The notes below the pieces were generated by a model, which was not told where the DNA came from, did no database searches, and saw nothing but the letters and a program-made list of their open reading frames with translations. A DNA stretch of 64,000 nt, taken from assembly GCF_045999315.1 (NCBI RefSeq), contig NZ_CP174607.1, forward strand, positions 186,001-250,000, in the 5' to 3' direction. The position numbers were made by a program, and so were the translations under genes. This document shows positions 33,628 to 42,034 of this stretch, one piece after another. Numbering within the stretch: the stretch's first letter is position 1; each line of letters starts with the position of its first letter. This DNA comes from Peredibacter sp045999315 (GTDB taxonomy: Bacteria; Bdellovibrionota; Bacteriovoracia; Bacteriovoracales; Bacteriovoracaceae).

Positions 33628-34743
33628 GAAAAAATCTTTTTTATCCATCATCTCACCATTCACTTGGATCATGAGATGATGGATTCCTGAATAATACTTC
33701 ATCGTTGTAATGGGCCTCAAAGAATGACTCTTTTTCAGAGTGATTTCTTCGTTTGGTCCCAGGTCGAATGATTTCAACTTATAGACCTTCTTCCCTTTCT
33801 TCCCATTGGCCTTCACGAAATCAATGGCGTAATCCACCACGATCTTCTGCTTTTTCTTTGAAGTCGAAGTGACCGTGAATTCGAAAGTAAGCTTATCGTG
33901 TAGCTTAAATTTCTTTTGATTTAGAGTGACCTTCCCTAGCTCGACGTCCGCCTTTCCATCCACACCCATTAACTTTAAAGCTCCTGGATGGCCCTTCTTG
34001 ATGAGTGTTCTCAAAGCATGGCGTTTGATCCAGTTGATCTTATCTTGGTGCTCAGTGGGCACATCTTTACTCCACATGCGAAGAACATCTATCACAACCT
34101 GTGGATGATTTTTAGCAATGTCATTTAAGTGGTTCGCCACGCTCTTCCTTACATAGAGTTCTTCATCGTGGCGAAGTTTATCCAGAAAAAGAATGGTGTG
34201 CGTAGGATCCATTACAAACAGAGGAATCCGTTGACCCCAGGGAAGAAGTGGCCTCGTCCCTTCTGAAATCCAGCGACGAACATGCACGCTCTTATCATCT
34301 GTCCATTTACTGAGAATATTAAGGACCTTCTTGTGATCTTTAAGGAGAAAGGGGCGAACCGCCCACTCAGATGTAAAACGCTGAGTAAGTTTATACATGG
34401 CCTTCAGAGAATCATCGAAATGATCCAGACCAAATTGGGAAATGTATTCTGAAAATGGCCAGAGTTCAAACCCAGTTAAGTCACCCTTCTCCATCGCCTT
34501 TACAAGAATTGAAAGTGACTTTTTATAATCATCCGGCAGGTGTTTTTTAAGTTCGGCCGTAATTAAAAGCACACGCCCCTTAAGCTCAAGTGGATCAAGT
34601 TGTTTACTTAGTTTTTTAAACTCATTGGTTTTAAACGATGGGTATTCACTCTCAATCGCCTTGGCGATTTTTGTAACGACACGATCATTTATCCAGAGTT
34701 TAAAGGCAGAAGGGTTTTCTTGAGACTTGTCTTTTTGAGGCAT
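33616..34743 (-). CDS. AlkC-like DNA alkylation repair protein with C-terminal beta domain
   Basis: A 375-residue protein. The first 265 residues form helical ALK/HEAT-like repeats of the AlkC/AlkD DNA glycosylase superfamily, including the marked VHVRRWISEGTRPLLPWG motif typical of AlkC. The last 105 residues are beta-rich (KFKLHDKLTFEFTVTS..., LGPNEEITLKKSHSL) and resemble the Ig-like domain of some AlkC enzymes. Such proteins excise 3-methylcytosine or N3/N7-alkylpurines. The catalytic acidic residue was not identified by eye. The gene lies downstream of the antiporter terminator, and its end overlaps ilvE. Confidence 0.78.
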   Translation of the reverse strand: MPQKDKSQENPSAFKLWINDRVVTKIAKAIESEYPSFKTNEFKKLSKQLDPLELKGRVLLITAELKKHLPDDYKKSLSILVKAMEKGDLTGFELWPFSEYISQFGLDHFDDSLKAMYKLTQRFTSEWAVRPFLLKDHKKVLNILSKWTDDKSVHVRRWISEGTRPLLPWGQRIPLFVMDPTHTILFLDKLRHDEELYVRKSVANHLNDIAKNHPQVVIDVLRMWSKDVPTEHQDKINWIKRHALRTLIKKGHPGALKLMGVDGKADVELGKVTLNQKKFKLHDKLTFEFTVTSTSKKKQKIVVDYAIDFVKANGKKGKKVYKLKSFDLGPNEEITLKKSHSLRPITTMKYYSGIHHLMIQVNGEMMDKKDFFLEI

Positions 34744-34764
34744 GATTCACTCTAGTTGAAAAAG

Positions 34765-34788
34765 TAAGGGGCACCTAAGTGCCCCTTA
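34765..34788 (-). terminator. Terminator of the antiporter gene
   Basis: A perfect 10-bp stem (TAAGGGGCAC/GTGCCCCTTA) with a 4-base loop is followed on the minus strand by CTTTTTCAAC. It lies just after the antiporter stop and before the ATG of the repair gene. Confidence 0.85.
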
Positions 34789-34793
34789 TATTC

Positions 34794-36074
34794 TTAACCT
34801 AGAGAAGGTAGAAGTTCAAAACAAAGAATCGCGACCGCAGTTGGGAAAAGAGCACCTTTCAATAGACCTAGAGGAGAAATCCCATCAGCACCGAAAGAAT
34901 CTTTTAGAATACCGTAACCAGCCGGGTTTGGAGCGTTGGCAATAACCGTTAGACCACCACCAGTAACCGCACCAGCAACCAGGAAGTACTTAGCTGATTC
35001 TGTAAGATCAACTAGAGAACCTAGGTATGTAAGAGCAGCGTTATCAGTGATACCTGTAAGGGCGGTAGCACCAAAGTAAAGAACCTGATCTGACATTCCA
35101 GAAATTAACGGTTGTAACCACCACTTCTGTTCAGATCCAAGAACAATTAGGCCAGCAAGGAAGAACCCTACCATGAGAGAAGACTTCACTTGGATCTCAT
35201 CCTGGAATTCCTGAGTACAGATTGTGAAACCTAGGAAGAAAAGGAACAGACCAAGGAAAACCACCATGTGGTGAGCTGTAAGTACCACAAGTGCCAGGAA
35301 CACAACGTGAGTTAGTGTTACCCACCAAGGAGGAAGCATCTTCTCATTGTTATCAGCACGAAGCTGGAAATCACCAGACAGTTCTGATTTAAAGAAGAAA
35401 GCAATTGCCAGAGAAGAAATAAGACAAGAGATCGCCGCTTTATAACCGAAAGCTAGAAGCATGTGGCTGATTCCCCAACCCCACTTACCAGCAACCATAA
35501 GAACCGGAGGAGCAGCAAAGTGAGTAAGAGTACCACCGATTGAAACGTTTACGAAAAGAAGACCGATCGTAGCGTACTTAAGCTTCGTCGACATCTCTTT
35601 CGAGTAGAAGTTTTTAAGAAGAATGATCGCAGTCACTGTCATTGCAGCCGGCTCAGTGATGAATGAACCAAGAAGTGGTCCCGCCGTTAGAGCAGTCACA
35701 TAGAAGGCCATCTTTCTAGGAAGTGGGATGAGCTTTGAAATGAAAACAATAATTTTCTCAGCAAGCTTAATCACCGGACGAGTTCCCGCCATTGCCATAA
35801 TAACGAACACGAAACCTGGCTCAGTGAAGTTTAGAGCTTCTAGATAATGAACTGGAGCACTGAAACCTTCGTGACCCATCATGATCACTAAGAAAACAAA
35901 GGCCCACATACCAAACACGGCCTCAACTTCGGCCATGAAGTGGAAAAAGTTTTCACCGAAAGAACCTTCAGGATACTTGTGCGCGATGTGCGCGAACTTA
36001 CTCACCAGAAAGGTGTGCAAGATGGCAACAGCGAAGATAACAGTCGCCGTGACCTGGATAAAACTAGGATTCAT
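34794..36074 (-). CDS. Putative Na+/H+ antiporter (PF07399 type)
   Basis: A 426-residue integral membrane protein with about eleven hydrophobic helices. It matches the group annotated as putative Na+/H+ antiporter within the ion transporter superfamily. Features are HYLEALNFTEPGFVFVIMAMAGTRPV, SFITEPAAMTVTAIILLKNFYS, IGGTLTHFAAPPVLMVA and the repeat-related TGITDNAALTYLGSL with GGGLTVIANAPNPAGYGIL. The TEPAA and TDNAA segments are the paired half-helices of the ion site. The ribosome site AAGGGG is enclosed in a 9-bp hairpin directly upstream, which suggests translational control. A ferredoxin gene lies upstream on the same strand. Confidence 0.85.
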   Translation of the reverse strand: MNPSFIQVTATVIFAVAILHTFLVSKFAHIAHKYPEGSFGENFFHFMAEVEAVFGMWAFVFLVIMMGHEGFSAPVHYLEALNFTEPGFVFVIMAMAGTRPVIKLAEKIIVFISKLIPLPRKMAFYVTALTAGPLLGSFITEPAAMTVTAIILLKNFYSKEMSTKLKYATIGLLFVNVSIGGTLTHFAAPPVLMVAGKWGWGISHMLLAFGYKAAISCLISSLAIAFFFKSELSGDFQLRADNNEKMLPPWWVTLTHVVFLALVVLTAHHMVVFLGLFLFFLGFTICTQEFQDEIQVKSSLMVGFFLAGLIVLGSEQKWWLQPLISGMSDQVLYFGATALTGITDNAALTYLGSLVDLTESAKYFLVAGAVTGGGLTVIANAPNPAGYGILKDSFGADGISPLGLLKGALFPTAVAILCFELLPSLG

Positions 36075-36077
36075 TGC

Positions 36078-36120
36078 ATTCCCCTTTTAAGAAACATATT
36101 TCTTATAGTTTAAGGGGAAT
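36078..36120 (-). promoter_or_regulatory. Nested hairpin covering the antiporter ribosome site
   Basis: Outer arms ATTCCCCTT (36078-36086) and AAGGGGAAT (36112-36120) form nine perfect pairs, and inner arms AAGAAA/TTTCTT add six more around a 4-base loop. Read on the minus strand, the right arm contains the AAGGGG Shine-Dalgarno and ends three bases before the antiporter ATG. No U-run follows, so it is more likely a translational switch than a terminator of the ferredoxin gene. Confidence 0.65.
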
Positions 36121-36145
36121 TGAAAATTATGGTAGAAAAAAGGGA

Positions 36146-36394
36146 CTAGCCGTTTTTGCCAATAGAGTTTACTGGGCAAGCATCCATCTGTTCTACACAC
36201 AGAGCGATTTCATCAGGTGTTGTTGGCTGCTTTTTTACATAAGCATTCCCACAGTCATCTTCTGCGAAGAATTCAGGAGCACCCGAATAACAGACGTTGC
36301 ACGCGATACAGCCCTCTCCCCCATCATCATCGGGATCAGTACAGTAAAAGGGACCTGGGATATTTTTTGGGTGTTTATTTTTTACGTTGGCCAT
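36146..36394 (-). CDS. Small single-cluster ferredoxin
   Basis: An 82-residue acidic protein with Cys29-x2-Cys32-x2-Cys35 and a distant Cys73-Pro, the ligand pattern of a one-cluster [4Fe-4S] ferredoxin (CIACNVCYSGAPEFF and CPVNSIG). Extra Cys at 18, 48 and 66 could form a disulfide. It carries single electrons between unknown partners. GGGGG precedes the ATG, which itself lies in a GGCCATATGGCC palindrome. A long plus-strand frame covering this gene is only the upstream extension of the phosphoglucomutase frame and is not coding. Confidence 0.85.
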   Translation of the reverse strand: MANVKNKHPKNIPGPFYCTDPDDDGGEGCIACNVCYSGAPEFFAEDDCGNAYVKKQPTTPDEIALCVEQMDACPVNSIGKNG

Positions 36395-36520
36395 ATGGCC
36401 CCCATTCTAATTCTCTCAGTGAATACTATCAAGAAAGAAGGCCATATTCGCCGCGCGTTATTTTTGACTTTACCAATGAGGACAGTTAGTTTTTACCAGA
36501 ATCAAACTAAGGAAGGATCC

Positions 36521-38284
36521 GTGGATCAAAAAATCATTCAGAACGCAACTTTATGGGGTAATAACACTTACTTTAGCGAAGCAGATCGACAGGAGATCTT
36601 AAAGCTTTTAGCTGATCTTCCTAAGAACGAAGTTGAACTGACTGAGAGATTCTACCGTGACCTCGAGTTTGGTACTGGTGGCCTTCGTGCCCCTATGGGC
36701 ATGGGTCAGAACCGCATGAACCGTTACAATGTTCGTCGTGCAACTCAGGCCCTAGCAAACAACATTATTAAACATTTCAACGGTGGCTCGGCAGTAATTT
36801 CCTACGATTCTAGAAACTGCTCAAAAGAGTTTGCTCTGGAAGCGGCAGGAGTGTTTGCGGCCAACGGAATTAAAGCATACGTCTTCCGAGCGCTAACCCC
36901 AACTCCAATGCTCTCTTACGGTGTTCGCTATTATAAGGCCCAGGCAGGCATCATGATTACTGCCAGCCACAATCCTCCTATCTATAACGGCTTCAAAGCG
37001 TTTTGGAACGATGGAGCTCAAGTAGTTCCGCCAGTGGATAAAGAAATCATCAACCAGTACAACGAGCTGACTGATTGGAACAAGATTAAGTACATGCCAT
37101 TCGAAGAGGCCGAAAAGAAAGGACTCGCGGTTTGGACTGATGAGAAAGTAGAGAATGCTTTCTATGAAGTGATCGAGAAGAAAGTTATTCAAGATTTAGA
37201 TCTTTGCAAAAAACACGGTGGAGAGCTTTCGATTGTTTATACTGCTCTTCATGGTTCAGCAGAAGTTCCATGTAACGTAACTGCTAAACGTCTGGGCTTC
37301 ACAAACTTCTACTCTATTCCTGAACAAGCAAAACCAGATGGAAACTTCCCAACAGTAAAATCACCAAACCCGGAAGATCCAAAAGCTCTGGCAATGGCGA
37401 TTGATTATATGCTGAAGAACAACGGTGATATCGTTTACGGTACTGACCCTGATGGTGACCGTCTTGGTGTTGTTGTTAATGATCATGGAAAGCCTGCGAT
37501 CCTTAACGGTAACCAGATCGCGGCCCTAATGCTCTATTATGTGTTCTTCACAAAAGTAGAAAAGAAAACGCTTCCAGAAAAAGCTCTCGTTATTAAATCC
37601 ATCGTGACCTCACCTATTCAAAACGCCATCGTTGAACACTTTGGCGGAACAGTGATGGACACTTTGACTGGTTTCAAATGGATGGCCGGATTGATTCGTG
37701 ATCTTGAAGTCCAAAAATCTCCGTACAACTTCGTTTTCGCCTCAGAAGAGTCGTTCGGGTATATGCCTCACAATGAATCACGCGATAAAGATGGCGTGAG
37801 TTCGATGGCCCTTATGTCAGAAGTTGCCCTCTATTATAAGCGCAAGAACATGTCTCTTGTGGACGCTCTGGATGAGATCTACTCAAAGTTTGGTTTCTTT
37901 TATGAGTCACTCGTGTCTCTTGATTACGAAGGCATTGAAGGTGCGAAGAAAATTGGTCGCATTATGGAGTTCTTCCGCCACTATCCAGAGACTCAATTTG
38001 CTGGTGAGGAAATCGTAGGTAAAGAAGATTATGAAGCATCAATTTCATCTGACATTCGTTTAAAGAGCAATAAAGCGATTGCTCTTCCTAAGAGTAACGT
38101 ACTGAGTTTCTCGTTTGCGAGCGGCAACAAGCTGTTCCTTCGTCCATCAGGAACTGAACCTAAGATCAAGTTCTACACGATGGTTCGTGAGACTGAGGGT
38201 GATCTCGCTGCGAAGAAATTGAATGCCCTTAAGAAAGTAAAAATCATCGAAGACAAAATTAAAGAGTTTTGCGAAAAGGCCTAA
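36521..38284 (+). CDS. Phospho-sugar mutase (phosphoglucomutase/phosphomannomutase, PgcA-like)
   Basis: A 587-residue alpha-D-phosphohexomutase. Motifs are LEFGTGGLRAPMGMG near 50, the phosphoserine loop MITASHNPPIYNGFK with Ser149, Mg2+ loop TDPDGDRLGV, the sugar loop EESFGYMPH and the phosphate-binding end RPSGTEPKIKFY. It interconverts glucose 1- and 6-phosphate (or mannose), linking glycolysis to wall and glycan precursors. The frame is open to 36074, but that part is antisense to ferredoxin. A GTG at 36521 with AAGGA upstream gives the proper PgcA length. The stop overlaps the queC start (TAATG). Confidence 0.9.
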   Translation: MDQKIIQNATLWGNNTYFSEADRQEILKLLADLPKNEVELTERFYRDLEFGTGGLRAPMGMGQNRMNRYNVRRATQALANNIIKHFNGGSAVISYDSRNCSKEFALEAAGVFAANGIKAYVFRALTPTPMLSYGVRYYKAQAGIMITASHNPPIYNGFKAFWNDGAQVVPPVDKEIINQYNELTDWNKIKYMPFEEAEKKGLAVWTDEKVENAFYEVIEKKVIQDLDLCKKHGGELSIVYTALHGSAEVPCNVTAKRLGFTNFYSIPEQAKPDGNFPTVKSPNPEDPKALAMAIDYMLKNNGDIVYGTDPDGDRLGVVVNDHGKPAILNGNQIAALMLYYVFFTKVEKKTLPEKALVIKSIVTSPIQNAIVEHFGGTVMDTLTGFKWMAGLIRDLEVQKSPYNFVFASEESFGYMPHNESRDKDGVSSMALMSEVALYYKRKNMSLVDALDEIYSKFGFFYESLVSLDYEGIEGAKKIGRIMEFFRHYPETQFAGEEIVGKEDYEASISSDIRLKSNKAIALPKSNVLSFSFASGNKLFLRPSGTEPKIKFYTMVRETEGDLAAKKLNALKKVKIIEDKIKEFCEKA

Positions 38285-38952
38285 TGGAAAAAGCAATTGT
38301 CCTACTAAGTGGTGGAATGGATTCTCTGGTTTGTGCTGGTGAAGCGCTGGCCGAAAATAAGGAAGTGTCATTCCTACATATGAACTACGGTCAGAAGACC
38401 TCAGTTCGTGAACGCAAATCATTCGATGATATCGCCGACTTTTACCATATCAAAGAAAGTGATCGCAAAATTATTGATATGACTTTCTTAAAGCAGATTG
38501 GTGGTAGCTCACTGACTGATGAAAAGATCGACGTGAAAACCTATCAGGGTGATTCTAATGTCATCCCCGATTCCTATGTCCCTTTCAGAAATTCAATTAT
38601 CCTTTCATTGGCCGTTTCATGGGCAGAAGTGGTGGGTGCCACCAAGCTTTATATTGGTGCCAACTATGAAGACTCTCCTGGATATCCGGACTGTCGTCCA
38701 AGCTACTACGAGGCCTTCAATCGAGTGATCAAAGAAGGAACCAAGGCCGGCAACATTGAGATCGTTACTCCAGTGCTGATGATGAAGAAGCGCGACATTG
38801 TGCTCAAAGGTCAGGAATTAAAAGTTCCTTTCGCCTTAAGTTGGTCATGCTACAAGAGCTCAGATAAAGCATGCGGTGTGTGTGACTCTTGTGCGCTACG
38901 TTTACGTGGTTTCCGTGAAGCTGGAATCAAAGATCCCATTGACTACAAATAG
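38284..38952 (+). CDS. queC: 7-cyano-7-deazaguanine synthase QueC
   Basis: A 222-residue enzyme with the PP-loop SGGMDS near residue 10, FLHMNYGQKTSVRERKSFDDIADFY and YIGANYEDSPGYPDCRPSYYEAFN. Its C-terminal zinc motif has the cysteines of SWSCYKSSDKACGVCDSC. It converts 7-carboxy-7-deazaguanine to preQ0 using ATP and ammonia in queuosine biosynthesis. The start ATG overlaps the phosphoglucomutase stop codon by one base, so translation is coupled. Other queuosine genes are not in the window. The five upstream codons of the longer frame are not used. Confidence 0.94.
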   Translation: MEKAIVLLSGGMDSLVCAGEALAENKEVSFLHMNYGQKTSVRERKSFDDIADFYHIKESDRKIIDMTFLKQIGGSSLTDEKIDVKTYQGDSNVIPDSYVPFRNSIILSLAVSWAEVVGATKLYIGANYEDSPGYPDCRPSYYEAFNRVIKEGTKAGNIEIVTPVLMMKKRDIVLKGQELKVPFALSWSCYKSSDKACGVCDSCALRLRGFREAGIKDPIDYK

Positions 38953-38995
38953 ACAGCCTTTAAACTAGCAGCAATGATTAACACAAGGAGTGTGT

Positions 38996-39265
38996 ATGAA
39001 AACATTGCTAATTGCTTCTCTATTATTGGGCTCTGTCGGTGCTTTCGCTGATCATCACGAGGAATGGGACAAGCTTCCTTTCGCTGAAAAGAAGGCGAAG
39101 ATGTCTGAAAAGCTCGATAAAAAAATGAAAATGATTCAAGAGAACAAGTCCTGTGTAGACGGGGCCAAGGACGATGCTGCTCTTAAAGCTTGTAAGGACA
39201 AGATGATGGAGCAAAAGAAAGAAATGAAAGAAAAATGGGACAAAAAGAAAGGTAAGAAAAAATAA
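38996..39265 (+). CDS. Small exported lysine-rich helical protein
   Basis: An 89-residue protein with a clear signal peptide (VGAFA-D near 19). The mature 70 residues are almost all helix-forming and highly charged (repeated KK, EK and MK), with two Cys (about 52 and 65) that may pair, and a KKKGKKK end. AAGGAG precedes the ATG at 38996; a GTG six bases earlier is inside that ribosome site and was rejected. It may be an envelope stress or metal-binding small protein, but no family is recognised. A strong terminator follows. Confidence 0.7.
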   Translation: MKTLLIASLLLGSVGAFADHHEEWDKLPFAEKKAKMSEKLDKKMKMIQENKSCVDGAKDDAALKACKDKMMEQKKEMKEKWDKKKGKKK

Positions 39266-39268
39266 TCG

Positions 39269-39292
39269 AAGGGCCCTTTAAGGGCCCTTTTT
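39269..39292. terminator. Terminator between the small exported protein and lipoprotein genes
   Basis: An 8-bp AAGGGCCC/GGGCCCTT stem with a 5-base loop is followed on the plus strand by a short T-run (TTT at 39290-39292). It ends at the convergent lipoprotein gene and serves mainly the plus-strand gene. Confidence 0.85.
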
Positions 39293-39716
39293 AATCCTCA
39301 TAGAACTGATAAGACTGAACTAAAATAAAATTTCTTCCATAGTCCGCATACTGAACCTGCCCTGTCACTGCGAGCGCACATTGCATGAAGGTCTCATCCA
39401 ATTTCACGTCTTGAGATGAAAACTCATAGAAGTCCAGGTTTCCGAAATAATCCACACCTACCACCATACATGTATTGAACTCATCATTGCCTGTGCGGTT
39501 CTTATAGTCCTCATAGCATAACTGCATGCTCTTTTGAGTCGAAGCAAGCTTCATGTTGAGATCAGGACTATTAATGGGCTGCTTATTTTGGTTTCGGGGA
39601 TTATTCAGATACTTCAAAGAGACATGAGAACAGGTTTTTTCTTTCTTAAACTTCGGCCGTTCACTGGCACAACCGACGAGGAACAGCGCGAGTACAATGA
39701 AATAAAATTTTATCAT
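39291..39716 (-). CDS. AgmX/PglI-like small lipoprotein (paralogue 2)
   Basis: A 141-residue lipoprotein with lipobox FLVGC at 12-16. After it, CSHVSLKYLNN, then TQKSMQLCYEDYKNRTGNDEFNTCMVVGVDYFGNLDFYEFSSQDVKLDETFMQCALA matches the 18278-18709 protein position by position, with the same four cysteines. Both resemble the AgmX/PglI C-terminal domain. It is the last gene of the dnaE-led operon and its start overlaps the HD-GYP-like gene by four bases. Probably an outer-membrane or periplasm-facing component; partner unknown. Confidence 0.72.
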   Translation of the reverse strand: MIKFYFIVLALFLVGCASERPKFKKEKTCSHVSLKYLNNPRNQNKQPINSPDLNMKLASTQKSMQLCYEDYKNRTGNDEFNTCMVVGVDYFGNLDFYEFSSQDVKLDETFMQCALAVTGQVQYADYGRNFILVQSYQFYED

Positions 39717-41089
39717 TTTCTTTTCACCTTCTCTAAAGCTTTAATGACTTTACGGAAGTTCACAAAGTCATAACGACTATGGCACTTCAAAAGAAAGTCG
39801 TCCATAGTCGGCTCGTCATCCTGTAAGTAATAGAATGAAAAGTCCGTGGCCACTATGAACAAAGCCGAGAGAGGTGAAATTTTTTCGGCGCGAAGGCCCA
39901 ATGGAAATCCGCTTCCATCTGGCAATTCATGATGCTGATAGACCAATGCGTCCGTATCAGGCGGAGCAGAAGTAAAATAACGTTTAATAAGATTCGCAGC
40001 GTCCTTAGGATGCGATAAAAAGATCTTTTGATCTTCTTCCGAGAGAGTGTTCTTTACACGCTCAAACTCATGCAAATTTGGAATTTTTAAAAGTTCAGGT
40101 CGAACTGCCAATGTAATGTCGCTCACGACGGACGCATAAACCAGCTTATCCATCGTGGTCTTTGAGATCCAATCCAGTTGCTTGGCGAGCACACAAGACA
40201 TAAGACTCGTCAGATTCATCTTCTGGGTGAATAAAGCATGGTGATGCTGATTTTCTTTCAATACCCGGAGAAAAGATTCAACCTTCGCTTCTTTCTCTAC
40301 GATGGCACGAATTTTTTCCACTGCTTTCTCAATAGATTCTTTGAAGTCCTTATCTACATGGACCTCATCATCAATGCGAAGAATTTTCTGTTCGAACCGT
40401 TTCTCCGGAGAATCACTCGCTCCTCTTAAAACAAAACGGAAGTTGTTGGCCTTAAGGAAAATATCAATTTGGTTCTGAATCTGATTAATGACCCATAATG
40501 CGGTATCACGAGTGAGGTAAAAATAGTTAATACCCTTGCTCTTATACTTCGTCAGGTCCAGTACATCTGTGTTGTCGTCTTCATGGAAGATCTTGATATA
40601 TTTATCGGCACCAATACGAATAAAGAGGTTCTTATTGATTCCATCCAGGATGGCGAGGAAGTTAATATCAATCCGGCTATACTGCTCTTCATTTAAAAAT
40701 GGTGAGCCAGCAAAAAGCTTTTTAGATTCCTCAACCAGGGCACCAGGAAGAGTCGACTCATCCATCAGAACCATCTGATGCTGATCTTTTAAAAGCTCCT
40801 TCCCTTCTTCACGAATCTTGTCCACCAGGATAACGATTCGAACCAGTTTGGAATTGTCTTTTAGATATCCGATGAAATCTTCTAAGAGGTAAGCGTTCGG
40901 CGTGTAATCATAAATGATCATACTCGGAACTGAGTCCAGGTTTTTTAAGAAGGAAAGTGCCTTTTCCTCTGATTCAAGTTCCGTTACTTCTGTATGGAGA
41001 AGTGTTTCGAGAACGAACTTCAGAATCCCCCTCATATAGGGAGATGAAGAGACAACTAAGAATGGGAGCTTCCGTACTGGTGTTGTCAT
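39713..41089 (-). CDS. Receiver-like plus HD-GYP-like signalling protein, probably inactive HD domain
   Basis: A 458-residue cytoplasmic protein. The N-terminal 120 residues look like a response-regulator receiver (FLVVSSSPYMRGILKFVLETLL, MIIYDYTPN with a possible phospho-Asp61). A middle domain (about 140-240) is unassigned. The C-terminal region resembles HD-GYP phosphodiesterases: YQHHELPDGSGFPLGLRAEKISPLSALFIVATDF. The expected HD pair is replaced by SD in VVSDITLAV, so c-di-GMP hydrolysis is doubtful. It may bind c-di-GMP or partners. It overlaps its neighbours by one and four bases, so it is part of the dnaE operon. Confidence 0.75.
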   Translation of the reverse strand: MTTPVRKLPFLVVSSSPYMRGILKFVLETLLHTEVTELESEEKALSFLKNLDSVPSMIIYDYTPNAYLLEDFIGYLKDNSKLVRIVILVDKIREEGKELLKDQHQMVLMDESTLPGALVEESKKLFAGSPFLNEEQYSRIDINFLAILDGINKNLFIRIGADKYIKIFHEDDNTDVLDLTKYKSKGINYFYLTRDTALWVINQIQNQIDIFLKANNFRFVLRGASDSPEKRFEQKILRIDDEVHVDKDFKESIEKAVEKIRAIVEKEAKVESFLRVLKENQHHHALFTQKMNLTSLMSCVLAKQLDWISKTTMDKLVYASVVSDITLAVRPELLKIPNLHEFERVKNTLSEEDQKIFLSHPKDAANLIKRYFTSAPPDTDALVYQHHELPDGSGFPLGLRAEKISPLSALFIVATDFSFYYLQDDEPTMDDFLLKCHSRYDFVNFRKVIKALEKVKRK

Positions 41090-42018
41090 TAATATAGTTG
41101 GACAAAGTCCCCTTCAGTCACAGATCCACCTGAATGCAGATTACAAATAGCTCCATCCTGGCCGAAGAAGTCCACCACTTCCAGGGTGCCTTTAACCTCG
41201 CCCTGGGACATTCCAATCATAGCACCAGATTCAGGATCATAGATTTCTTGTCCCTCTGTTATAACCTTAAGAATGTCTCCCAAGTTAATTCCAGAGGTTC
41301 GACCAGCATTGATATAGATACGTGTGCCGATGATTTTTGCCACTCGGCCCATCCAGTCTAATCTGCTGGCAATTTTTGTCACTCTTGGTACAAACTTACG
41401 AACGGCCACTTTTACTGAGTATCTCAATAAATCCTGGCGGTAAGCGAGGTTTTCCTCTGAGTCTTCCTGATAAAAACGAAGATTATCATCAGAGATATTT
41501 CCGTCTACCGTTTCAGAAAAAAGCTCTTTGTTAGAAAGAACATCATAAACTTTGATCTCAACGTAAGTTTCGGCCATTGATTTAAGCTTGCGTACAAATC
41601 CAATTTCATCACTCTTCTGACGAATACGGGCCTCTTTCACGCGACCGAAAACCACAATATTCACGCCTGACATCTTGGCCTTACGAGCAAGTTGCGCAAG
41701 TTTGATTCCTCCACCAGCATAGATTTCTTTCGAATTACCGAAAATGCTTTCACCCTCTGGATCAATGATAAAATCACGAGACTTAATCATTTCGCGACGA
41801 AACTCTTCTGTTGCGGTAATTGCCAGGTCTTCGCCTCCCATAGGAGATTCATTGTAGAAAGTAAGAAGCGCAATCTTCTTTTTGATGGGACTAAAATCTG
41901 AGACCTTATTTACTTTGGCCGCTTGATTAACAGGCTTTCTGCGCGAGATAGGAGCGCAAGATTCGAGTAAAAAGGCAATTGCCAATAAAGGGAACACACC
42001 CCAGCGCAAAGCGAACAT
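41089..42018 (-). CDS. Lipoprotein with CsgG/TolB-like and FlgT-like domains
   Basis: A 309-residue lipoprotein: hydrophobic signal then FLLESC. The first domain (about 45-200; KKIALLTFYNESPMGGEDLAITATEEFRREM and VVFGRVKEARI) resembles the CsgG/FlgO/TolB N-terminal type that binds or assembles envelope complexes. The last 80 residues (RVAKIIGTRIYINAGRTSGINLGDILKV...) resemble the SH3-like end of FlgT. The start at 42018 was chosen for the AAGG six bases upstream. The gene sits between the 434-residue exported protein and the HD-GYP-like gene in the dnaE operon. No flagellar genes are nearby, so a non-flagellar envelope role is likely. Confidence 0.75.
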   Translation of the reverse strand: MFALRWGVFPLLAIAFLLESCAPISRRKPVNQAAKVNKVSDFSPIKKKIALLTFYNESPMGGEDLAITATEEFRREMIKSRDFIIDPEGESIFGNSKEIYAGGGIKLAQLARKAKMSGVNIVVFGRVKEARIRQKSDEIGFVRKLKSMAETYVEIKVYDVLSNKELFSETVDGNISDDNLRFYQEDSEENLAYRQDLLRYSVKVAVRKFVPRVTKIASRLDWMGRVAKIIGTRIYINAGRTSGINLGDILKVITEGQEIYDPESGAMIGMSQGEVKGTLEVVDFFGQDGAICNLHSGGSVTEGDFVQLY

Positions 42019-42034
42019 AATCATCCTTAAAAAG

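Noticed and set aside
36074..36520. N-terminal extension of the phosphoglucomutase frame by 149 codons
   Set aside because: It is antisense to a clear ferredoxin gene, has no family similarity, and the GTG at 36521 with AAGGA gives the normal enzyme length.
41089..42018. Flagellar FlgO/FlgT assignment
   Set aside because: No flagellar genes nearby, so only domain resemblance is reported.
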